Shown piece by piece: positions 1 to 6,087 of a DNA stretch of 6,307 bases (its first letter is position 1; every line of letters begins with the position of its first letter). Made by a program: the position numbers and the translations under genes. The stretch is from G039029935 sp039029935 (GTDB taxonomy: Bacteria > Chloroflexota > Anaerolineae > Caldilineales > Caldilineaceae): NCBI GenBank assembly GCA_039029935.1, contig JBCCFC010000834.1, forward strand, positions 1 through 6,307, in the 5' to 3' direction. The notes under the pieces were generated by a model, which was given only the letters and a program-made list of their open reading frames with translations, was not told the origin of the DNA and ran no database searches.

Positions 1-2
1 AT

Positions 3-2573
3 TTGTCTGAAACGATGATATGTGCTTCATTGTTTGTTCGTCAATATATAGTGGTGTTTGCTGCGCTGATTATGCTCACAACGCTTTTTGGTGCAGTCGC
101 CAGTGCCAATTCTGGGCTGTTAAAGGCGGACCCGTCGCAACTTGAGCAGCAGTCTCGTGCCACGCGCACGGTTCAAGCGCGTGGGGGGCAGCCTGCGCCA
201 ACGGCCACACCGGATGCTATCGGGGTGTTTGCCAATGTTTCGCCGCAAAGTGGTACGGCGGGGACACGTATCACGGTCAGTGGTGGTGGCTTTCCTGCGA
301 ATACGCGTGTAAGCCTCTATCTTGCGGGCATTGTCAGCATTCGTTCGGGGACAGATGACCCTGATGCCTATGCATCAACGACAACCAACAGTGCGGGTAA
401 CTATAGCATGAGTATTACCATGCCCGGTACGTGGCCGGATGGGACGCCAATTGCGACGGGGGCCATTGCAGTCTTGGTTGCAAACAGTGATTTTAGCCTA
501 CGTGCCACTGACACCTTTAGCTTTACGGCGGCGACGGCGACACCGACGCGAACCCATACGCCCACGAGAACTGTGACGCCGACAAGAACGAATACACCTT
601 TACCCACATCCACAAGATCACGTCGCCCCTATGCCGAAGCCAGCCCATCGGGTGGTGGCCCCAATGTTCAGGTGACTGTTTTTGGTGGTGGTTTCCCAGC
701 CAATACGACAGTCAATCTTTACTTGGCAACCTTTAGTGGGCAGGTGGGTCGAGATGGGGGTCAGCCCAAGGTCTATGCCACCACACGTACCGATAGCATT
801 GGTAACTATAGCATGACCTTTGTTACGCCGGAGACATGGCCGGATGGTAGACCATTGCCCAGTAGCCGTGTGTTGTTATTGGTGGCGACCAGTGGGTTTG
901 GTACGGAAGCCAGTGCCATCTACAATTACGCAGCCCCACCACCTACGCCAACACGAACGCCTACGCGAACACCGCGACCTGCGACAGCAACGCCAACGCC
1001 CACGCTTGCACCCATCGCCAATCCATATGCACTAGTACGACCCAACGAAGGCACAGCGGGGACACAGGTCATTGTCTGGGGTGGTGGATTCCCTGGCAAC
1101 ACGAATGTGAATCTCTACCTTGCGGGTATCATCAACCGCACACGGGATGGTCGTCCCGCCACCGTCTATGCCACGGCTCGAACCAACCCGCAGGGCTTCT
1201 ATCGCTTTGACCTTGCCATTCCATCCACATGGCCGGATGGCGTTGCCATTGCACCTGGACGGCTGGCTTTCTTGATTGCCACACGTGATTTTGAGGTGAG
1301 TGCCACCACCAGCTTTGAGTATTTGGGGCAACGAGCCGCACCACCGCCAACCAATACACCACGACCAACCAGTACACCGACACGGACGCCTGTGCGCACA
1401 GCAACGTGGACGCCAGCACCACAAGCTCAATCTCCACAGTCACAGTCGCCCCAGTCACAGTCGCCCCAGTCGCAATCTCCACAGTCACAGTCTGGTTCAT
1501 CAGGTGTGTTTTCACCCGCCACGATCTCAATCCTGCCTGATGAAGGTGGTGCTGGTACACCCGTTCACGTTTGGGGCGATACCTTCCCCGCCAATACCAA
1601 TGTTACGCTCTATTTGGGTAAATTCGATGGTCAGGTCGGCTTTGGCGAACTCATGGTGTATGCGACATTGCGTACAGACAGCTTTGGTCGCTATTCGATG
1701 AGCTTTGATATGCCTGCCAATTGGCCGGATGGGACACCCATTACGGATGACCGTATCTTGATTTTGGTGGCGACCGACGATTTTAGCACGGAGGCAGGGA
1801 CATCCTTTGACTATGAGCCGACGGGACCGACACCCACACCAGACGTTTTTGATGGACCCACGTTGCAGATCAATCCAAGATCGGGTACACAGGGGACAGT
1901 CATTGCCCTCAATGGTGGCGGATTCCCTGCTAATACAACATTGGGCATTTATCTGGCTGGTTTGGTTTCGAATCGCGATGGGCGCAGTGATCCCGATTCG
2001 TTGGCAACCATACGCACGGACGCTCGTGGCAACTTCTCTGGCAATTTCACCATGCCTGGCACATGGCCTGATGGTTCACCCATTCTCACAGGCCGTTTAG
2101 CGATTATGATTGCGACCAGTGATTTTGCGGATCGTGCTACAGCCACCTTCTCCTATACTGCACCACAGGCGACATCGCTCTTTAATGACAATCCAAGTAA
2201 TAATGTGCGTGGTCAGAATGCCTACTTCTGTAGTGGTTTTGTGAGCGAGTGTAACTTTGCCAATTGTCCACGCAACTACCGCATGGTCTATGGGCCGTAC
2301 TGTCGCAATAGCGATTACCCCTACATCATACCGGGTGAATATAAAGTCAGCGTGAGCGGGACAGGGCGTGTACGCATTGGTGCCACTGATTTTGGGCAGA
2401 CCAGTCAGCTGTTTGGCTTTGGGTCATATGATGTCACGCTGCCAGCCAGCTACACATTCTGTTGGCGCGGTCGTCAGCCTGGTGGATACGGCTTTGAGAC
2501 GATTGTACAGAGCATGGGTGGTGCGTCTTCGGTTAGCCGGATATCGATTGAGTATTTAGGCACGTGCCAGTAG
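3..2573 (+). CDS. Secreted multidomain protein with five IPT/TIG-like repeats and Thr/Pro linkers
   Basis: Unrecognised as a named protein. Residues about 5-35 form a signal peptide (hydrophobic core around 16-32, likely AxA cleavage near AVASA), so it is probably exported by Sec. Five related domains follow at residues about 77-176, 210-310, 342-441, 502-604 and 619-719. Each has a P-x-x-G-x-x-G start, a GGGFPxNT-x-LYLA-like strand (diverged to GDTFPANT in the fourth), a YAT/TDS-x-GNYS-like centre and a [TN]WPDG motif. They resemble IPT/TIG beta-sandwiches, which is inference. Linkers are TPTRT-rich (177-208, 311-338, 446-474), SPQSQ tandem (477-497) and a short TPTP stretch (605-614). The last 130 residues differ and hold six Cys (743, 750, 755, 767, 820, 855), enough for three disulfides. 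No C-terminal anchor or sorting motif is seen. The frame is open to the window edge: the TTG at 3 or the ATG at 15 could start it, or the start lies upstream. A surface or adhesion role is a guess. Confidence 0.85.
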   Translation: MSETMICASLFVRQYIVVFAALIMLTTLFGAVASANSGLLKADPSQLEQQSRATRTVQARGGQPAPTATPDAIGVFANVSPQSGTAGTRITVSGGGFPANTRVSLYLAGIVSIRSGTDDPDAYASTTTNSAGNYSMSITMPGTWPDGTPIATGAIAVLVANSDFSLRATDTFSFTAATATPTRTHTPTRTVTPTRTNTPLPTSTRSRRPYAEASPSGGGPNVQVTVFGGGFPANTTVNLYLATFSGQVGRDGGQPKVYATTRTDSIGNYSMTFVTPETWPDGRPLPSSRVLLLVATSGFGTEASAIYNYAAPPPTPTRTPTRTPRPATATPTPTLAPIANPYALVRPNEGTAGTQVIVWGGGFPGNTNVNLYLAGIINRTRDGRPATVYATARTNPQGFYRFDLAIPSTWPDGVAIAPGRLAFLIATRDFEVSATTSFEYLGQRAAPPPTNTPRPTSTPTRTPVRTATWTPAPQAQSPQSQSPQSQSPQSQSPQSQSGSSGVFSPATISILPDEGGAGTPVHVWGDTFPANTNVTLYLGKFDGQVGFGELMVYATLRTDSFGRYSMSFDMPANWPDGTPITDDRILILVATDDFSTEAGTSFDYEPTGPTPTPDVFDGPTLQINPRSGTQGTVIALNGGGFPANTTLGIYLAGLVSNRDGRSDPDSLATIRTDARGNFSGNFTMPGTWPDGSPILTGRLAIMIATSDFADRATATFSYTAPQATSLFNDNPSNNVRGQNAYFCSGFVSECNFANCPRNYRMVYGPYCRNSDYPYIIPGEYKVSVSGTGRVRIGATDFGQTSQLFGFGSYDVTLPASYTFCWRGRQPGGYGFETIVQSMGGASSVSRISIEYLGTCQ
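231..2159 (+). repeat. Five intragenic domain repeats of about 300 bp
   Basis: The five domain-coding segments are about 231-530, 630-932, 1026-1325, 1506-1814 and 1857-2159. The clearest landmark is the [TN]WPDG codon block at 429-443, 834-848, 1227-1241, 1719-1733 and 2061-2075. These stay recognisable at DNA level (tggccggatgg in the first four, one base changed in the fifth). Repeats 1 and 5 share the PGTWPDG, DPD and LAGxVS features and look like the closest pair. Repeats 2 and 4 share FxGQVG and TEA. This suggests growth by duplication of a multi-domain block rather than one unit at a time. Confidence 0.75.
1431..1490 (+). repeat. Four tandem 15-bp units coding SPQSQ
   Basis: Four in-frame 15-bp units at 1431-1445, 1446-1460, 1461-1475 and 1476-1490 each encode Ser-Pro-Gln-Ser-Gln. 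Units 1 and 4 are identical at DNA level; units 2 and 3 differ at a few bases. The array replaces the usual TPTRT linker composition between domain repeats 3 and 4. Because the unit length is a multiple of three, copy-number change would alter linker length without breaking the frame. Confidence 0.9.
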
Positions 2574-2611
2574 GTCGGTATTCGGTGAGTCGGTAGGTCG
2601 GTATTCGGTGG

Positions 2612-2697
2612 ACCCAGAGGGTTCCCCGGTATCCGGTGGGTCGGTGTTCGGTGAACCCAGAGGGTTCCCCGGTATTCGGTGAGTCGGTATTCGGTGA
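2612..2697. repeat. Tandem direct repeat, two 43-bp units
   Basis: Units at 2612-2654 and 2655-2697 match at 40 of 43 positions. Each unit starts acccagagggttccccggta and carries further variants of the cggtattcggtg motif, so the unit is itself made of the smaller repeat found around it. The repeat lies in the loop of the larger inverted repeat and is noncoding. Confidence 0.88.
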
Positions 2698-2718
2698 GTC
2701 GGTACTGAACTACTGAAT

Positions 2719-2777
2719 ACCGACCTACCGACCTACCGACCTACCAACCTACTGACCTACTGACCTACCGACCTACT
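2719..2777. repeat. Octamer tandem array, about seven copies of accgacct
   Basis: Seven contiguous 8-nt units run from 2719 to 2774: accgacct three times, then accaacct, actgacct twice, accgacct, plus a partial act. The only variation is at unit positions 3 and 4. The array is complementary to the ggtaggtcggt motifs of the left part of the spacer, so it can pair with them in more than one register. It ends 13 nt before the ribosome-binding site of the dehydrogenase gene. Confidence 0.88.
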
Positions 2778-2789
2778 TGCTTTTACATC

Positions 2790-2795
2790 AAGGAG
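2790..2795 (+). promoter_or_regulatory. Ribosome-binding site for the dehydrogenase GTG start
   Basis: The sequence aaggag lies 7 nt upstream of the GTG at 2803. This supports that GTG rather than any internal ATG as the start. No convincing -35/-10 promoter pair is seen between the octamer array and this site. Confidence 0.8.
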
Positions 2796-2802
2796 AACAT
2801 CG

Positions 2803-3906
2803 GTGAAGATTCAAGCGGCGGTCCTTTACAACCTCAATGAAAAACTACAGGTGGAAACGTTGGATTTGGCTCCCCCACAGGCGGGTGAGGTGTTGGTCAA
2901 GATGGGTGCGGCGGGTGTCTGCCATAGTGATTATCACGTCATTACGGGCGATGCCTCGCAGGTATTGCCCTGTGTACTTGGTCATGAAGGGGCGGGTACG
3001 GTTGTTGAGGTTGGCGATAATGTCACGGCTGTGTCGGTGGGGGATCATGTCATTCTGAATTGGTTGCCCCATTGTGGTACATGCTTCTACTGCCAAAACG
3101 ATCAAACCAATTTGTGTACCGCGTACCAGTATGCTATTTGGCCCGGGACCATGCTTGATGAAACCTGTCGTCTGTCAAAGGCTGGGCAACCCTATCGCCA
3201 TCTGGCATCTATCGCAACGTGGGCGAATTATTCGGTCGTCCCACAAGAATTCTGTGTGGTGATTCGAGACGAGGTTCCTTTTGATGTCGCTGCCTTGGTT
3301 GGCTGTGGTGTGACAACAGGCATTGGCGCGGTCATTAACCGTGCGCAAGTAAAGTCTGGCAGTTGTGTCGCTGTGTTCGGCGTAGGCGGTGTTGGTCTGA
3401 GCGTCATTATGGGGGCATCGCTGGCGGGTGCCGGTCGGATCATTGCGGTTGACCGTGTGTCCACCAAAGAGCCGATAGCCAAGCAGTTTGGTGCGACTGA
3501 TTTTGTGATGGCGGGACCGGATGCCAATGATGCGATTCGTGACTTGACTGAGGGACGTGGTGCTGACTATGTATTCGAGGTCGTGGGCAATCCCAAATTG
3601 CAACAAGCCTGTTTGGATGCCACAAGACCCGGTGGCGTGGTTGTCTTTGTTGGGATGACCGCACCGGGGACAAGTTTCAGCCTTGACGGTCGGATCATCA
3701 ACCGCGATGAGAAGACAATTATTGGGTCGTTTTATGGTTCGGGACACAACCCGCGCGATTTTAATCAGTTTTGCAATTTGTGTGTGGATGGTAAACTACC
3801 GATTGATCAACTGATTACACATCGCTATGCGCTCGACCAAATCAATCAGGCCATTGATGATATGCTGACCGGTGAAATCGGGCGTGGCGTTGTTGTATTT
3901 GAGTGA
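2803..3906 (+). CDS. Zinc-dependent alcohol dehydrogenase (medium-chain, class III/NDMA-type-like)
   Basis: A 367-residue cytoplasmic medium-chain dehydrogenase/reductase, expected to oxidise an alcohol or reduce an aldehyde with NAD(H). Catalytic zinc ligands are visible as C40 (GVCHSD), H61-E62 (GHEGAG) and C168 (GCGVTTGIGA). The structural zinc lobe has four Cys at 91, 94, 97 and 105. The Rossmann glycine motif GVGGVG is at 193-198, and D217 at the end of the next strand favours NAD over NADP. Length and the GCGVTTGIGA segment fit the class III or NDMA-dependent alcohol dehydrogenase side of the family, but formaldehyde, primary-alcohol or other substrates cannot be told apart. The GTG start is fixed by a good ribosome-binding site and by the family N-terminus. 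All key residues are present, so it looks functional. It is flanked on both sides by inverted repeats; its stop codon touches the downstream one. Confidence 0.93.
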   Translation: MKIQAAVLYNLNEKLQVETLDLAPPQAGEVLVKMGAAGVCHSDYHVITGDASQVLPCVLGHEGAGTVVEVGDNVTAVSVGDHVILNWLPHCGTCFYCQNDQTNLCTAYQYAIWPGTMLDETCRLSKAGQPYRHLASIATWANYSVVPQEFCVVIRDEVPFDVAALVGCGVTTGIGAVINRAQVKSGSCVAVFGVGGVGLSVIMGASLAGAGRIIAVDRVSTKEPIAKQFGATDFVMAGPDANDAIRDLTEGRGADYVFEVVGNPKLQQACLDATRPGGVVVFVGMTAPGTSFSLDGRIINRDEKTIIGSFYGSGHNPRDFNQFCNLCVDGKLPIDQLITHRYALDQINQAIDDMLTGEIGRGVVVFE

Positions 3907-3997
3907 AAAAGCTAGTCAGCACTTCAGCACACAAGCTGACTAGCTGACTAGCTGACTGGCTGACTGGCTGACTAGCTGAAATGCTGACTAGCTTTTT
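3906..3997. terminator. Inverted repeat with 23-nt arms and internal octamer array
   Basis: Arms 3906-3928 and 3975-3997 match at 22 of 23 positions when inverted. The left arm starts with the last base of the dehydrogenase stop codon (aaaaagctagtcagc) and the right arm ends agcttttt, so a T-tract follows the stem core on the plus strand, as in an intrinsic terminator. By symmetry it would also work on the minus strand. The loop and right arm are made of tandem octamers: agctgact at 3934-3957 (three units), ggctgact at 3958-3973 (two units), then two decayed units. The core gctagtcagc at 3911-3920 can pair perfectly, or with one G-U pair, with six sites, so several hairpin registers are possible. 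Terminator function is inferred from structure. Confidence 0.75.
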
Positions 3998-4030
3998 GAT
4001 TTGATGGATTAAATAACAGGACCACACACT

Positions 4031-5497
4031 ATGACAACAGATAAACGACCAAACATCGTCTTTATTTGCGTTGACCAATGGCGCGCTGACTGCCTTGGTT
4101 TCACTGGGCATCCCATCGTTGAGACACCACATCTTGACCGGCTGGCACACGAAGGTATCAACTTTACCCGCGCCTATGCAGCGACACCCACCTGTGTTCC
4201 TGCCCGCGCGACCATGTTTACGGGGCTTTCACAACGGCATACAGGCTTTGTGGGTTACAATGATCGCGTGGACTGGAGATATGATGTAACGATGCCTGGG
4301 CTGCTGGCGGACGCAGGTTATCACACGCAGTGTGTAGGCAAAATGCATACTCACCCGTCACGCAATCTCCTTGGGTTTCACAACGTCGTGCTACATGATG
4401 GCTATCTGCATCGCGAACGGGTGAAACGTGATGATCCGGGGTTGATGGATGACTATACGCCTTGGCTGCGTGAAAAGTTGGGTCAGCATGAGGTTGACCA
4501 TGTGGATACAGGTGTTGGGTGCAATGGCTATGTTGCGCGTCCTTGGGCATATGAAGAAATGCTCCATCCCAGTGCATGGGTGACAACACAGAGCATCGAC
4601 TTTCTGCGTCGTCGTGACACAACCAAGCCCTTTTTCCTGATGATGTCCTATCACCGTCCACACCCGCCATTAGACCCACCGGGTCACTATCTCGACCGCT
4701 ACATACACAAAGACTTGCCGACCCCGTTTATGGGTGACTGGGCCAATGATGCCCTCCCCGTTCGTGGCCTTGATAGCCCCATTCCGACACGGCAGGATGA
4801 GATTGATATTGCTCGTCGTGCTTACTACGCGCAAATTACTTGCATCGACCATCACCTGAACCGCATGTTTATGGCTCTTTATGAAGCGGGTGTACTGGAC
4901 AACACGGTTATCCTCTTCACCGCCGATCATGGTGAAATGCTCTATGACCATAATTTGATTGCCAAAGCCTATCCCTATGAGGGTTCTGCCCGTCTCCCTT
5001 TCATTTTGCGTCTGCCCAAAACGGGTAAATGGGCGCAGTCATCCACAGCGGCACAGACGACCCATCAGGTCGATCAGGTTGTCGAGTTACGCGACCTGTT
5101 GCCCACCTTCTGCGAATTGGCCGAGGCCGATGTACCCGATACTATCGACGGCCAAAGCATCCTGCCTCTCTGTCGTCAAGAGACTGATGGCTGGCGGCCA
5201 TATCTGCATGGTGAACACGTGAGCGGGAAGGAGTCCAACCAGTGGCTTACAGATGGACATGAAAAGTATGTCTGGCATCCACAGACAGGTCGTGAGCTGT
5301 TCTTTGATTTAGACGAAGACCCAACAGAATTGCGAGATATGTCACAGGCACAACCAGCGCGGGTTCAACGTTGGCGTGAGCGGCTGATTGTTGAGCTGTC
5401 GGGGCGTGAAGAAGGATTTGTGCAGGATGGTCAGTTGGTTGTGGGGCAACCGCAGAGTCCGACGTTGGTGGATGCGGGGGTGTATGCGCCTCGGTAA
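4031..5497 (+). CDS. Formylglycine-type sulfatase (S1 family, arylsulfatase/phosphonate monoester hydrolase-like)
   Basis: A 488-residue alkaline-phosphatase-superfamily hydrolase predicted to cleave sulfate esters. The maturation motif CVPAR is at 55-59; C55 would be converted to formylglycine by a separate enzyme not in this window. Metal ligands are D15-Q16 (VDQWRAD) and D299-H300 (TADHGE). Other active-site residues by family pattern are K104 and H106 (GKMH), H211 (RPHPP) and K312. VDQWRAD and YHRPHPP resemble phosphonate monoester hydrolases, but the K104/H106 pair is the arylsulfatase type, so sulfatase is the better call. The C-terminal LFFDLDEDPTEL segment is also typical of sulfatases. 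No signal peptide is seen, implying a cytoplasmic enzyme acting on an imported substrate. The start is supported by agga at 4018-4021, 9 nt upstream. It lies 124 bp after the dehydrogenase and converges on the SRPBCC gene. Substrate unknown. Confidence 0.92.
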   Translation: MTTDKRPNIVFICVDQWRADCLGFTGHPIVETPHLDRLAHEGINFTRAYAATPTCVPARATMFTGLSQRHTGFVGYNDRVDWRYDVTMPGLLADAGYHTQCVGKMHTHPSRNLLGFHNVVLHDGYLHRERVKRDDPGLMDDYTPWLREKLGQHEVDHVDTGVGCNGYVARPWAYEEMLHPSAWVTTQSIDFLRRRDTTKPFFLMMSYHRPHPPLDPPGHYLDRYIHKDLPTPFMGDWANDALPVRGLDSPIPTRQDEIDIARRAYYAQITCIDHHLNRMFMALYEAGVLDNTVILFTADHGEMLYDHNLIAKAYPYEGSARLPFILRLPKTGKWAQSSTAAQTTHQVDQVVELRDLLPTFCELAEADVPDTIDGQSILPLCRQETDGWRPYLHGEHVSGKESNQWLTDGHEKYVWHPQTGRELFFDLDEDPTELRDMSQAQPARVQRWRERLIVELSGREEGFVQDGQLVVGQPQSPTLVDAGVYAPR

Positions 5498-5500
5498 GAA

Positions 5501-5572
5501 ATAGTGTCGCGGGTTTTGGGATCGTGGATTGGTTTCAGCACTAATCCGCGATCCCAAAATCCGCGACACTAT
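5501..5572. terminator. Long perfect-pairing hairpin between convergent genes
   Basis: Arms 5501-5530 and 5543-5572 are inverted copies matching at 28 of 30 positions, with a 12-nt loop (5531-5542). Both differences become G-U pairs in plus-strand RNA, so the whole 30-bp stem pairs for the sulfatase transcript; on the minus strand they become C-A mismatches. The left arm begins 3 nt after the sulfatase stop (TAA 5495-5497), and the right arm contains the TAG stop of the minus-strand gene (5569-5571). No strong T-tract follows the stem on the plus side; the minus side is followed by atttctta. Shared bidirectional termination or 3'-end protection is the likely role (inference). Confidence 0.8.
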
Positions 5573-6012
5573 GTTGTGCTAGAACCCTCCGCAAACTCCT
5601 TAAACCGCTGCATATTCTCTAGCGATTGTTTTTTAAACATACCTGGCATCACTTTGGAAATCACACCCATTACGCCGCCCATTTTGAACTCGCAATCAAA
5701 GACCCATTTCGTGCGGTTATCATCAAGTGCAATGAAATTATTGACAATACGATTCCACACCTTTTTGGCTTCATAAATCGCAATAAACTCATCGGGCAGA
5801 TTGCGAGACTCGATGGTTTCGGTCATCTCCACCACACGTTTGCCCATTTCGTAGTTGAGCAGCGACTTAGCACCAGCCTCACCAGGTGTGCCACTCAGAT
5901 GTTCCATACTAACAAACCCCGGTTGCCATTTCGCCATATTATCGGGATTGTCAAACAATTCAATCACACGGTCACGTGGCAAATCAATTTCAATTTCCAA
6001 TAGATATTTCAT
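5569..6012 (-). CDS. SRPBCC-family (polyketide cyclase/START-like) small protein
   Basis: A 147-residue protein with no signal peptide. The N-terminus (KYLLEIEIDLPRDRVIELFDNPDNMAKWQPGF) is the typical first strand and helix of the SRPBCC helix-grip fold: a beta strand, then PRDRV, a helix with the F-D-N-P-D motif, and a conserved Trp (W29). The following strands (51-64, 76-82, 86-95, 101-110) and the long C-terminal helix (about 125-142) complete the fold. Such proteins bind hydrophobic ligands in a central cavity; the ligand here cannot be deduced and no catalytic residues are claimed. The ATG at 6012 is chosen over the in-frame ATG at 6051 because ggagga precedes it and the fold begins there. 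The gene converges on the sulfatase and its stop lies inside the shared hairpin. It has no clear functional link to its neighbours. Confidence 0.85.
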   Translation of the reverse strand: MKYLLEIEIDLPRDRVIELFDNPDNMAKWQPGFVSMEHLSGTPGEAGAKSLLNYEMGKRVVEMTETIESRNLPDEFIAIYEAKKVWNRIVNNFIALDDNRTKWVFDCEFKMGGVMGVISKVMPGMFKKQSLENMQRFKEFAEGSSTT

Positions 6013-6017
6013 TTTTT

Positions 6018-6023
6018 TCCTCC
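6018..6023 (-). promoter_or_regulatory. Ribosome-binding site deciding the SRPBCC start
   Basis: Read on the minus strand, ggagga is followed by five A and then ATG at 6012. This is the strongest Shine-Dalgarno match in the window. It lies inside the longer open frame that begins at 6051, which argues that the extra 13 residues of that frame are not translated. Confidence 0.85.
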
Positions 6024-6060
6024 AGAAATGATAGATAGTAAGTAGTGTCAACGGTGTTCA

Positions 6061-6087
6061 GTAGGTCGGTAATCGGTAGGTCAGTAG
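6061..6087. repeat. Dispersed copy of the gtaggtcggt intergenic repeat
   Basis: Positions 6061-6077 match the 17-mer of the first spacer (2570-2586 and 2593-2609) with one substitution, and ggtaggtcagtag follows. On the minus strand it reads as accgacct/actgacct-like octamers, as in the array at 2719-2777. Here it lies upstream of a gene (5' side of the SRPBCC gene) rather than at a gene end, about 3.3 kb from the other copies. This shows the repeat is dispersed. Confidence 0.75.

Larger units (their letters stand above)
2570..2777. repeat. Compound intergenic repeat region with large inverted repeat
   Basis: This fills almost the whole 229-bp gap between the secreted-protein gene and the dehydrogenase. 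The 17-mer gtaggtcggtattcggt occurs exactly at 2570-2586 and 2593-2609; the first copy contains the TAG stop of the upstream gene. Its inverse lies at 2712-2729, giving 18-bp arms (2592-2609 with 2712-2729, one G-U pair in plus-strand RNA) around a 102-nt loop. The loop contains the 43-bp direct repeat, and the right arm leads into an octamer array. A small hairpin, gaaccc-aga-gggttc, sits at 2653-2667 and a near copy at 2610-2624. It may act as a terminator or RNA-processing structure for the upstream transcript (inference). Confidence 0.8.

Noticed and set aside
401..1560. Minus-strand open frames opposite the secreted-protein gene
   Set aside because: They arise from the biased Thr/Pro codon composition of the plus-strand linkers and have no ribosome-binding sites or recognisable domains.
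2719..3997. Octamer arrays at 2719-2777 and 3934-3989 as CRISPR repeats
   Set aside because: The units are 8 nt and directly contiguous, with no spacers and no cas genes nearby.
2803..5497. Dehydrogenase and sulfatase as one functional operon
   Set aside because: The genes share a strand, but a 124-bp gap with a terminator-like hairpin separates them and no shared pathway is evident, so co-transcription is not claimed.
5342..5776. Overlapping open frames on both strands starting with near-identical peptides (MSRxLGS...NPRSQNPRHY)
   Set aside because: Both are read through the two arms of the 5501-5572 inverted repeat. The peptide similarity is a consequence of the palindrome, and the frames otherwise lie antisense to real genes.
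6013..6051. N-terminal extension of the SRPBCC gene to the ATG at 6051
   Set aside because: The strong ribosome-binding site at 6018-6023 lies inside this extension, and the conserved fold starts at the ATG at 6012.
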